DNA of 28,444 bases, from assembly GCA_032718475.1 (NCBI GenBank), contig JAUCBJ010008867.1, forward strand, positions 1-28,444, in the 5' to 3' direction. Shown piece after piece: positions 10,908-19,733 of this stretch. The notes below the pieces were generated by a model. The model searched no databases and was not told the DNA's origin. It saw only the letters and a list, made by a program, of their open reading frames with translations. The position numbers were made by a program, and so were the translations under genes. The DNA comes from Nemertoderma westbladi (Eukaryota; Xenacoelomorpha; Nemertodermatida; Nemertodermatidae). The first letter of the stretch is position 1, and the number at the start of each line of letters is the position of its first letter.

Positions 10908-11356
10908 CGGCCCTTACATGCCAAAACCGTCTAACTCAATTTTTTTGAAAAATGACATATGCATATATTTGGAATCAGAAAAACGAGGCGCATCTTTCTA
11001 GCCAAGTCTTAAGACGTAATTATGAAGTCCTAAGGAGATATATTTTTGCCAAAACCGTCTATCTCAACATCTGTCAATAATAGTAAATCCCAAAACCATC
11101 TATCTTTACTTGGATTGATTTGGGATTAAACACTAAGTTTGAATTTATGTTTTCCTTTATGCCAAAACCGTCTATCTGTGAATTCTATTCTATCTGTGTA
11201 TTCTGCCTACTTGTATTCCGTTGGATTCAATATCTAATAATTAGTCATTTGTATTTGCCAAAACAGTCTATCTCTATGATCTACAATACAATAATGACTA
11301 TAAACTAGCCTTATACATAGCCTACAATTATGCTTTTGCTATACCTGTTTTACTAG

Positions 11357-12311
11357 TTTCCTAAAATTTAATGCGCTATGCAACATCGTAAACGCCATTT
11401 ACAGTATATAGCTACAGTATGTTAGTTTTCGTACCATGGTACCTTTCTGGCACCGATCTCCAGATTTTTTGTGCTAAAATTTTCAAAAATTTTTATGACT
11501 AACTAAAATAAATTTATTTGCGGTATATCGCGTTTTAAGGATGTTAATGACGATTGTAGAACTCAAATTTAACATTCGGAACATTTTTTGTAATTTTGAA
11601 TGTGCCCCCTGGGGCACGGAAAAACAAGTAATGATGATAATTTATGACATGATAATAAAAAATCAGCATAAAATCAAGCCAATTTTATGACCTTTATTGA
11701 AATTGTTGACTTTTTTTTGGTGTGCTGATCACGAATATGACACTGAAATATATCGTACCTTGTTGATTATGGCATTTTTAGAAATGTGTCAATGTGCGGC
11801 ATGAAAAATATAAATGTAGAACAAATTTGTTAATCAAAAATTATTACCAAATCAACCTTATTTCATGACATTAGGGGTTTCTGAGAAGCTGATCACGAAT
11901 ATGAGACTCAAAATATCATATTATCCAACCAAATTCAATTTTTGGCATTTGTAAGTTTTATGCTACAGTTGCATTTTTCGTCCCACCAGAGAAGCACTAA
12001 AAACGAAAGTTTCATTACCACTAAAGATTTTTAACGAGTAGTTGTATCACGATCTGCAACCTTGAAAACCATTATTACACAAACAAAGGCAAAATTTAAC
12101 CGTATGAAATTTTTGCTACATCTACTTTTCATCCAAGGGTATCAGAATGGCCCCATAAATTACGTTTGACGTACGATAAATATTATTAACAGGTTTCAAC
12201 GTGATCAGAGACCTCGAAAACCCATATACCTTTGGAATTATCAAACCAAACACAACATATTTTTGTGTTCTAACCAATTACGTAATAAAAAAAAGCCGGG
12301 CCAGATAGGGT
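11357..12311 (+). mobile_element. Nested, left-truncated copy of the 21.7-kb modular repeat
   Basis: The segment follows 21788-22922 in order and orientation. It opens with CCTAAAATTTAATG and AACGCCATTTACA, then CTTTCTGGCACC. GCTGATCACGA occurs at 11724 and 11888. Inverted forms of that word are near 12047 and 12199, each followed by GCAACC or GAGACC and TTGAAAACC or TCGAAAACC. The end is GCCGGGCCAGATAGGGTTTA, matching the right end of the other copy. The first 100 or so bases of the family, including its left inverted end, are missing here. Confidence 0.8.
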
Positions 12312-12381
12312 TTATATCTGAGATAGTCTGTTTTGCATGTAAGAATGCCTAGAACTTCAGGTTAAACAACAAATTTATACA

Positions 12382-12420
12382 TGCCAAAACAGACTAACTC
12401 TGAGATAGACGGTTTTGGCA
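12382..12420. repeat. Near-perfect palindrome made of two subterminal motifs
   Basis: A direct copy of the subterminal motif (12382-12400) is followed without spacer by an inverted copy (12401-12420). It can form a hairpin or cruciform with only a few mismatches. Confidence 0.85.
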
Positions 12421-12753
12421 TACAAATGTCTATGAAAATATAAAAGCAAATACGCTCTATCTCACATTACACTATGTAGATAGGAGTTTCAGTTAAAAAT
12501 ATGCTGTTCAAAGAATTCTACGACTATATATTACCTAATGACATCATTTCACAGGATTTCCACCAATCAGGATTCAAATGACAGGCCTGGAATGTATTTT
12601 GCGTTTTTCTCAAAACTATGTAAAAATGAGATAGACGGTTTTGGCATTTAAGGGCCGTATTGTGAAAGCGGTTCTGGCGCATTAGGGCAACGATTTGAAC
12701 AATTCTTCGCGATTTTCTCTATCTTCTCAAACGTCGTGATTTTTGTGAAGATT

Positions 12754-12783
12754 GCGAAAATCGCGAAATTTCGCGATTTTCGC
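12754..12783. repeat. Perfect 30-bp palindrome of TCGCGA words
   Basis: Positions 12754-12783 equal their own reverse complement, centred on AAATTT at 12766-12771, with ATCGCGAA on one side and TTCGCGAT on the other. The sequence continues into GCGACAT and the 55-bp repeat array. Confidence 0.9.
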
Positions 12784-12785
12784 GA

Positions 12786-13275
12786 CATATTTTGTGTTTA
12801 ACAATACTATAGGTGGAGCTTCGCAAACGTCGCGATCTTCGCGATATTTTGTGTTTAACAATACTATAGGTGGAGCTTCGCATACATTCGCAATAGAACA
12901 TTCGCAAAGATCGGGACGATCTTTGCGAATGTTCTAGAATACTTTTTTTTAATGAAAGAAAACCGATTCATAACAAATATTATATTTTTATATTAAAACA
13001 TTTATGTTCTAGAACAAATTATATTAGTTCTAGAGAAAAAAGTATTTTTAAAAAAATCGCCAATATGTTCTAGAATATACTATAGGTGGAGCTTCGCAAA
13101 CGTCGCGATCTTCGTGCAATTTTGTGTTTACCAATACTATAGGTGGAGCTTCGCAAATGTCGTTACCAATACTATAGGTGGAGCTTCGCGAACGTCGCGA
13201 TCTTCGCGATATTTTGTGTTTACCAATACTATAGGTGGAGCTTCGCAAACGTCGCGATCTTCTCGAATGTTCTAG
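12786..13275 (+). repeat. Interrupted tandem array of about 55-bp units (GGTGGAGCTTCGC repeats)
   Basis: The phrase AATACTATAGGTGGAGCTTC or its ATACTATAGG form occurs at about 12809, 12861, 13077, 13131, 13164 and 13225. It is usually followed by GCAAACGTCGCGATCTTCGC and then TTTTGTGTTTA. The units form two clusters (12786-12895 and 13077-13275) separated by an AT-rich spacer carrying TTCTAGAA words. A similar spacer follows the second cluster (13263-13410), so array plus spacer appears duplicated as a block of about 325 bp. Frames through the array are low-complexity and not considered genes. Confidence 0.85.
12894..12936. repeat. Perfect 19-bp stem, 5-nt loop hairpin
   Basis: Positions 12894-12912 (TAGAACATTCGCAAAGATC) are exactly complementary to 12918-12936, with GGGAC between them. 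It sits at the end of the first cluster of 55-bp units and shares the TTCGC and GTTCTAGAA words with them. Confidence 0.92.
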
Positions 13276-13410
13276 AACATTTTTTAAAAAGTAAGAAAAT
13301 CTATAATGAAAAATATATTTTTTTAAATTTTTCAAGAATAAAATATATTATTAGTTCTAGAGAAAAAAAAATATTTTTAAATAAAATAGCTAACTTGTTC
13401 TATAGTATAT

Positions 13411-14013
13411 ATATGACACTATTAGTATTCGGTCCTGTTTAAAAAAAGAGTTACACTTACATGTTTTCTATATAAATTATCATAACTTTTGAAATTTTCA
13501 ACCAATTTTCGTGAACCAGGGCTCATTCGAAATGTTTTTATATTCCGCTTCTGTTAAGAATAATTAAAATCTGATAAAACTAACACCCCTTACGATACAG
13601 ACAAGTATCACCCCCTTTGTGTTTACCAAATGGTATGCTTTGGAAAATATTACTTTTATATAGCAATTTTGCTTTCTTTTCATTCAGGACAACTCGGATC
13701 GTTTATGTTTATATGTATTCTAGTTAAGTGTTGTCTGACAATTTTAAACACATAAAGACATACTCCAGGTATTATTCGTTAAATTGTGCATAGTAAAGGA
13801 TAGGGGATGCAATAAAAGTAAATTTTTGGTAAAGAATAACATTATTTAATGGCGCATGACACTTCGTGTGAACATAGTGTGCACATGCATGATAGCTTAT
13901 TTGAAAGCCGGATAATTCAGGATTTGAATGCTGTATACAATTTTTCATGATTTTGAACCTATTTCAAAACAGGAACAATTCATCTTCTCGAAGTTGCTAA
14001 AGGATATAAACTT
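13411..14013. other. Non-genic AT-rich stretch
   Basis: No gene or repeat was recognised. It ends at the first of the GTATACTTTGG words that surround the transposase relic. Confidence 0.45.
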
Positions 14014-14058
14014 GTATACTTTGGGTCATACTGTAATTAATTCATATAAAATATTTAG

Positions 14059-15491
14059 GAAGAAAACTCGGGTTTATATCAACTGACCCACCAAAAGATG
14101 AAGAATTTCGCGGAGATATCGAATATTCTAACTACAATCGGCAAGAATACTTTGACTTTGAATTATGCTCCATTAATAGAGAACGTTTTAGGTAATGGTG
14201 GTGAATACTTTGGAAATTTGATGTAATTTGTTACAAAGTATACATAAAATTATACAAAGTATACACACAAAGAATCACCATGTTTTTCCAAAGTATACAT
14301 TATTTTTAAATATGAAATGTAGAAAACGTATACAAAGTATACCAACCCGTTGATTGCTACAAAATGCACTCTGAACCAGTTTGTGGTAGCGATCAAAATA
14401 TTTCTCATTATCTTATACATAATATAGCAAACTCAATATTAAAATATAAATCATGGGTAAAAGGGAATGAGAGCAACAGGTGGGTTTTAAATGAAATTGA
14501 AATTGATAGCGACAACCTTAAAGTTATTAATCATCATTATTCATTTTACATTTATTTCGAAGTTCACACCAGTATGAGGCTCGCCGTTATCTTTCTCAAT
14601 CTCTACAGGAGGGTCAGGTTTTAGCTTGGATGGATTTTGCTGAGAATTTCACCGTCACTCATGACAATGAAATTCAACAAGCACATTGGAACAAATTGCA
14701 AATCACAATTCACCCCGTTAGAATTTACCTAACAGCTGGTCAATCTAGAGACAGGGGGGGGGGGGGGACTGGACGCAAAACCCGCCTTGGCGAATTAATA
14801 TCCCGCCTCAATGTTAAATTCTCAATTTAGGGAAAGGAGCAGGTTACAGTGGCTCGTTAAACATAAACATCATTTCTTCGAAACGGGCCATGGAAAAGGC
14901 GCCCAGATGGGTTAGGTTCCCTCATAAAACGGAAAATGGATCGCCTGGAGTTGAAAGGTGAAGTCATTAACAGTGCTTATGACTTCTTTGAACATTTTGG
15001 TAGAACCAAGACGCTTGAAAGTGTTTTTCTACTTAAGTGATGAAGAGGTAGTAAATATCGGCAACGATGACGAAAGTCCGCGTAAAGTTTATGGACTACG
15101 AGATGTTCATAGTGTTGAGTTAATATTAGGTCAATCGCTAAGGTATGAGTTACGTCATCTATCCAGTTCATTGTTTACTCCTAAATATAATATCCAGGTT
15201 GATAGAAAGACATGTATTAAAGGTGGCAAGCAAACTAAAGAATCTGAAGAAGTAGATCTACCAGTTATTGTTGGAGACGGGGGAAAAGTAGGTGATGGGC
15301 GAGAAATTCATTTTGATTGTTACAACGATAATGATGAGACTTTTCTTGGATTCCATACCTATCCAATCAGGAATTCTAGAAACCAGCATAGACTACTTTT
15401 TGCATTGATAATTCAACCATGTATTACAGGGCTAGGACCTGAGACTAATAACTACCATTGCGGTGTATTTGTATATTGGGTACCGGTCTAA
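14059..15491 (+). pseudogene. Degenerate DDE-type transposase-like gene, interrupted
   Basis: Several pieces in different frames look like one protein. A possible exon (14059-14191) is bounded by AG before and GTAATG after. A second block runs from about 14364, with a frame change near 14570, into MDFAENFTVTHDNEI (from 14630) and QAHWNKLQITIHPV, ending near 14725. That motif set is common in animal transposase-like proteins, with the D of DFAEN a probable catalytic acid. Coding then breaks and MITE-like DNA occupies 14748-14859. After it comes HHFFETGHGKGA (about 14869-14905), then a shift to the DGLGSLIKRKMDRLEL frame, then another shift into the frame at about 15018-15491. The region normally lying between the AHW and GHGKG motifs is missing. 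With at least three frame breaks it cannot make a functional protein. The superfamily name is uncertain; the assignment rests on remembered family motifs. Confidence 0.72.
14748..14859 (+). mobile_element. MITE with G-run inverted ends, copy B (left half only)
   Basis: It begins AGAGACAGG, has a run of 14 G, and continues GACTGGACGCAAA into the family sequence. Over 93 bases from GACTGGACGC to the last CGTTA it differs from copy C at about four positions. The right half of the family, including the CCCTGGAGAGGGAT block and terminal C run, is absent. It sits exactly where the middle of the transposase relic is missing. Confidence 0.85.
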
Positions 15492-15675
15492 ATAATTGAG
15501 TTATTGTTTCTGAGTATGATATTGGGAGAATAATTAGCATTGATAAATTTTTCATTTTCGGTATACTTTGGATAACAAATGTGTATACTTTAAGATAAAT
15601 GTCATCCAAAGTATTCTATAAAATGTATACCACCAAAAAATTATCCAAAGTATTACACAAATTTGTATACTTTGG

Positions 15676-16331
15676 TTGCTAATTTGGTATTTTTTAGCGT
15701 CAGTTCTTTATAACTAGACCCGCTTTATATTTAACAATCGAATTCGGATTCAGCACAATGCTATCGAATAGTATATAACATTAATCGGAAAATTATCAAT
15801 ATTTGTCTAATGTTTCAAAAATACAACGTATATAAAATACATTATTGTTAAATATCTTATCTGTAATACAGCAGTAGAACAAATAGGCCATTAAGTGGGT
15901 CTAAAGGTCATCATCAACCAATTCCTTAAAAGTTTTAGCGAATATAATACAACTTATAATTGATTGCTACAGTACTTGTCAGTATCCCTTCCCCAGTTTA
16001 CATTGTAGCTCGTAAATATTTATTTATGCAGTTTGAATTGATTTTATATTTGTGATTATTTTATAGTAAAATTAAGTAAATTATTACTCTAAAAATTTTT
16101 AGAAAAAAAACCTAATCCGAAATAGAAAATAATTTACAAGCTGGTTTATATTATTTAATTTTAATTTAAAGTACCCTCAGTAGGCCTAGGCCTACTGGTG
16201 TTACTGGTTAGAACAACACCCGAACCCTCATCAGTAACATGTTCCCTGTATTGCGTAGTTCTGTGTTTGTAGTCAAGTAAATTTAAGTTTTTTAGAGGGT
16301 GGTCTGAGCGAGCAGGGCAGTTCAACCTACA
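15676..16331. other. Non-genic AT-rich stretch
   Basis: No gene, RNA or repeat could be supported between the transposase relic and the GTGTAGGT repeat. Confidence 0.45.
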
Positions 16332-16375
16332 CAGGTGTGTAGGTGTAGTGTGTAGGTGTCTAGGTGTGTAGGTAG
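16332..16375 (+). repeat. Degenerate GTGTAGGT simple repeat
   Basis: About five copies of a 7-9 base word of the type GTGTAGGT lie in tandem, with small insertions. Confidence 0.8.
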
Positions 16376-16405
16376 GAAAATACATTTTTCATGTATTTTT
16401 CAACC

Positions 16406-16466
16406 AGGTTTGTCAGGACAACCAAGATTTAATGACTTCCTAAAATTTAATGGACTATCCAACAGC
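16406..16466 (+). repeat. Short fragment of the 21.7-kb modular repeat
   Basis: About 60 bases ending CTAAAATTTAATGGACTATC and CAACAGC align with about 21750-21814, where the text is CTAAAATGTAATGGGCTATC and CAACAGC. They also align with 11359-11385. The match fades on both sides, so this is a small relic. Confidence 0.6.
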
Positions 16467-17079
16467 ATAGGTTCAGAATTAACGCTTAATAATAAAAAAG
16501 TCAACATTGGCGGTTTTTCGTGTAAATAGCGCTCACTCACATACCGACAGGGTTGATAGGGCAGACTCAATAATGTGAGTGATAGGTTACGTATCAACAA
16601 TTTATCAAGAAATAAGTTAAAAAGTATTTAATATAATTATAGTCTCTTCAGGAAATTTGCAATTCAGTGGGTAAAGTGTCAATTTTGGGCTATAATCCCT
16701 ACTTCGTGCACCAAATTGAGGTAGATAAGAATAAAAATTAAAAAAGAAATTAGAATTAGAATTAGAACTTAGAATTCCACATACTCTAAACGGACCAAAT
16801 TTCAGAATATATAATTATAATTAAGTACGAAAACGCTCTTTGTATGGTCCTTTTTCTATATACAGTACTTGTTGTGCGTCCGGTATGGGATAATCCTCCC
16901 TTAGGATCCCCCCACGTTGTTGTATGGTTTGGTTTTGTAAGGAACCGCATATCCGACAAGTTAAAATTCACAGAACACATGAAATAAAGTAGCATAAATA
17001 GGAAATATATGTGATTTACAGTAGAGAGATCAACAATTTATACAATTATTATTTCCATGTCAGATATATAAACAGTATC
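16467..17079. other. Non-genic stretch upstream of the ALDH gene
   Basis: This should include the ALDH promoter and 5' untranslated region. TATA-like words occur (for example near 16856 and 17064) but none is convincing in this AT-rich context. TTTCCATGTCAG at 17051-17062 could be a splice acceptor of a non-coding first exon; nothing confirms it. Confidence 0.4.
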
Positions 17080-18558
17080 ATGTCGACGTATTCGGAATTC
17101 AAACCAATTTATACCAAATTATTTATCAACAACGAATGGGTAGAATCTGGGGATAAGAGAACGTTTTCGACAATAAACCCCGCAACTGGTGAGATATTAT
17201 GTGATGTAGAGGAGGCTGGTGAAGCAGACGTTGACCTTGCTGTGGAGGCAGCTAATAGCGCTTTCAAGACCGACTCGCCATGGCGAACAATGACATTGTC
17301 GCAACGAAAAGACATGCTGAACAAATTGGCGGATTTAATTAGCCGCGACACGAATATATTAGCTAGTATCGATGTACAAGACAATGGGAAACCGTATCGA
17401 AACCTTCTGATAGAGAACGACAGAGCAGCCGATCTGTTCAGGTACTACGCCGGGTGGATAGATAAAGTTTGCGGGCAGAATCTCCCTTGTAGCGGCTCCT
17501 ATATGGCGTACACGAGGAAGGAACCAGTGGGAGTAGTGGGAGCGATCATCCCTTGGAATTACCCACTAATTATGTTCGCAATGAAAGCGGCCCCGGCTTT
17601 GGCCTGCGGGAATACATTGATAGTAAAACCTGCGGAACAGACCCCTCTAACCGCGCTGCATCTCGCCTCATTGGTTCTAGAAGCTGGATTCCCTCCTGGC
17701 GTGGTCAATGTGTTGCCTGGCTACGGGTCAGTCTGCGGGGCGGCCTTGGCGAGTCATATGAGAGTCGATAAGATTGCCTTCACTGGGTCTACAGCGGTGG
17801 GAAAGTTGATACAACAAGCTGCAGGAAAGTCGAATTTAAAACGTGTGACTCTGGAATTGGGAGGAAAAAGTCCTAATATAATATTCGCTGACGCTGGTGA
17901 TATTCATTGGCTGGTTAAGGAGGCCCAATCAGCGTGCTACTTAAACATGGGGCAAACATGTATCGCTGCGTCTCGCACCTACGTGGAGGAGCCAATCTAT
18001 GACGAGTTTGTTCGTTTATCGCGCGCAGCGGCATTGAGTCTGCGAGTCGGTGATCCCACAGACCCATCAACCAATCACGGGCCGCAAATAGACAAGAAGC
18101 AGTTCGATAAAACTCTAAAATACATCGAGTTAGGTAAATTGGAAGGCGCGAAGCTACAATGTGGAGGTGCACAAGAGGGAAATAAAGGGTACTTTATTCA
18201 ACCTACAGTATTTTCGGACGTTCTGGAATCTATGAGTATCTGCAAGGATGAAATTTTCGGTCCGGTTCAGAGTATCATTAAGTTTAACACTGTCGATGAG
18301 GTTATTGATCGAGGTAATGATACGGACTACGGACTAGCAGCCGGTGTTTATACAACCGATATCAATAAGGCTATAAGGGTATCTAACGGGTTACGAGCTG
18401 GGTCTGTTTGGGTTAATTGTTACTTCGATAAGCCGTCAATGGGAATGCCTTTCGGTGGCTACAAACAAAGCGGTGTGGGTAGGGAGAATGGGGAAGCTGT
18501 GTTGGACAACTACTTGGAGGTGAAGTGTGTTGTTATTAAAGTCTCTAATAATGATTGA
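17080..18558 (+). CDS. Aldehyde dehydrogenase, ALDH1/2 class (possible retinal dehydrogenase), single exon
   Basis: This 492-residue protein has the full length of the ALDH1/2 class, which oxidises aldehydes to carboxylic acids with NAD(P)+ as soluble tetramers. The conserved residues are present: PWN with N160 (oxyanion site), K183 and E186 in the cofactor pocket, FTGST at 234-238, general base E259 in LELGGKSP, nucleophile C294 in GQTC, and E391 in EIFGP. The motif is GQTC where vertebrate ALDH1A and ALDH2 have GQCC. The C-terminal stretch (PFGGYKQSGVGREN, 457-470) is complete. The ATG at 17080 is chosen because it has A at -3 and gives the usual short N-terminus before YTKLFINNEW. The frame is open back to a GTG at 17011, which is not a normal animal start. 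There is no obvious mitochondrial leader, so it is probably cytosolic. Animal ALDH1 genes usually have many introns; this uninterrupted yet intact frame suggests an old functional retrocopy or intron loss. Substrate cannot be read from sequence. Confidence 0.95.
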   Translation: MSTYSEFKPIYTKLFINNEWVESGDKRTFSTINPATGEILCDVEEAGEADVDLAVEAANSAFKTDSPWRTMTLSQRKDMLNKLADLISRDTNILASIDVQDNGKPYRNLLIENDRAADLFRYYAGWIDKVCGQNLPCSGSYMAYTRKEPVGVVGAIIPWNYPLIMFAMKAAPALACGNTLIVKPAEQTPLTALHLASLVLEAGFPPGVVNVLPGYGSVCGAALASHMRVDKIAFTGSTAVGKLIQQAAGKSNLKRVTLELGGKSPNIIFADAGDIHWLVKEAQSACYLNMGQTCIAASRTYVEEPIYDEFVRLSRAAALSLRVGDPTDPSTNHGPQIDKKQFDKTLKYIELGKLEGAKLQCGGAQEGNKGYFIQPTVFSDVLESMSICKDEIFGPVQSIIKFNTVDEVIDRGNDTDYGLAAGVYTTDINKAIRVSNGLRAGSVWVNCYFDKPSMGMPFGGYKQSGVGRENGEAVLDNYLEVKCVVIKVSNND

Positions 18559-19293
18559 TACCAATGATGATACTAAATTTAATACAATTATTACTGTCTG
18601 TATGTTTATGAGTTTATAGTTTCTCTTAACAGTATGTAGTTTATTAATTAGCAGGTTTATGGGATAATAATTATGGATCTGTACTGCCTAACATTGCGTT
18701 TTATATTTAATGCCAAGGTCTACTTTCATCTGTGTAGATTTTAAAATATTTCTCCTTGGAATCTTAAGAAGTGATTGATTTAATTGATTTCCAGACTTCA
18801 AATAAATAGTTATTATTTTTATTTGTGTGGGATAAATTTCGCAGCACAAAATCGCCAAGGTGACATATTCTCCAACTTTAAGTCGCAGTGCGACATATCA
18901 GTATGAATATTCTCTGTAAGTCATACGTTTTGTATGCATGTCCAGTATGTCAACGCGTCATTCTAAATATAATCACATGACGTCATTCAAATACGCATTA
19001 TAACTATTTCATAATTGCACAACAATGAAATAATTAATAGGTTGAGATTAGAACCAACGGCAATTACATCATACCCCAACTAACCCGCTACTTTGGTACC
19101 CAAAAATGTGTAACACTTTACGCCGAAATAGTGGTTAAAACATAAAGTTCTGAAAGGAAAATATATATTGTACTGTATTATACCTATTTCGAAAATATAT
19201 ATATATATATTATAGTATATATTTAGTACTGGAGTTATTCAACTTTCCGTAGCAGATAGATTTCTCAATAGATTGGTAGGCTTTTGTTTTTTT
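18559..19293. other. ALDH 3' region and non-genic AT-rich stretch
   Basis: It contains the likely ALDH 3' untranslated region up to the AATAAA at 18801. It also holds a 13-base hairpin word (GTCGCAGTGCGAC, 18882-18894) and an (AT)n tract at about 19195-19211. No gene was recognised. Confidence 0.5.
18801..18806 (+). terminator. Candidate polyadenylation signal of the ALDH gene
   Basis: AATAAA lies 243 bases past the ALDH stop codon. It is followed at about 20 bases by a T-rich then GT-rich stretch (TTTTTATTTGTGTGGG), which suits a cleavage region. Confidence 0.6.
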
Positions 19294-19499
19294 AGGTCCG
19301 CGTAGCGAGACCTCAAGTTTTCACTCCGTTGTTGTTAATGGTGTTTGTTGTTGGTGTTAATTTCCGGATAGGTTTTGGTATTAATGCTTGATACAGCCCC
19401 AGTAGATCAGTTGGCAGAGCGTGGGACTTGCTAGGTACCGAGTTCAATTCCCACATTCCGGTGGATTATTTTAGTTGTAAGATTGTTAGACGCGGACCT
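19294..19499 (+). mobile_element. tRNA-like (SINE-type) unit between 10-bp inverted repeats
   Basis: Positions 19396-19461 resemble a tRNA. A box A-like stretch, TAGATCAGTTGGCAGAGC, lies at 19403-19420, and a box B-like AGTTCAATTCC at 19441-19451; each has about one mismatch to the RNA polymerase III consensus. The acceptor ends do not pair well, so a working tRNA is unlikely. A tRNA-derived SINE or a tRNA pseudogene is more probable. An exact 10-bp inverted repeat flanks the unit: AGGTCCGCGT at 19294-19303 and ACGCGGACCT at 19490-19499. No A-rich tail or target duplication was identified. Confidence 0.55.
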
Positions 19500-19733
19500 T
19501 TGCTCGATTTCGCGTTTGTTCTTTTCGCTTTCAAGTGTGCGAGACATTGCATTGTATGTGATTATGTTTTTAGTCGGGTATTTCAACTTCAGAGTTTTGG
19601 GCTTGGCCGGCTGGCCCTACGCACCTACTGTCAGCCTAGCCTAAATCAAACAATTACCGCTAACGGAACAGGCTCTATATAAAAGATAATAAAATTTGTT
19701 TCAATACCAGTTAGATCTTTCAATATCCATTAA

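Larger units (their letters stand above)
10908..12657. mobile_element. Non-autonomous DNA element with many 20-bp subterminal repeats, TATT duplication
   Basis: The ends are inverted: the left starts CGGCCCTTACATGCCAAAAC and the right finishes with the complement of CGGCCCTTAAATGCCAAAAC. TATT flanks both ends (10904-10907 and 12658-12661), a plausible 4-bp target duplication. The word TGCCAAAACCGTCTATCTCA or a close variant occurs directly at 10919, 11047, 11089, 11160 and 11256. It occurs inverted at 12319, 12401 and 12627, plus once directly at 12382. The 12382 and 12401 copies abut and form a near-perfect palindrome of 39 bases. No transposase frame is present. Arrays of such words at element ends are typical transposase-binding sites in hAT and CACTA elements, but the superfamily here is open. 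The middle (about 11357-12311) is a separate nested repeat. Confidence 0.87.
14014..15675 (+). mobile_element. Remnant of a DNA transposon bounded by GTATACTTTGG words
   Basis: The word GTATACTTTGG or its complement CCAAAGTATAC (with small variants) occurs at 14014, 14203, 14234, 14255, 14288 and 14333 on the left. It occurs at 15561, 15583, 15606, 15645 and 15665 on the right. The words cluster on both sides of the broken transposase frames and are absent from the rest of the window as far as I could see. They may be subterminal transposase-binding sites. Exact element ends and target duplication were not found; these coordinates mark the outermost words only. Confidence 0.55.

Noticed and set aside
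13143-13442. 99-codon frame through the 55-bp repeats
   Set aside because: It is low-complexity text generated by the tandem units, with matching frames on the opposite strand.
17011-17079. 23-residue N-terminal extension of the ALDH frame
   Set aside because: It begins with GTG, not ATG, and the text does not resemble a mitochondrial leader. The ATG at 17080 has A at -3 and gives the family N-terminus.
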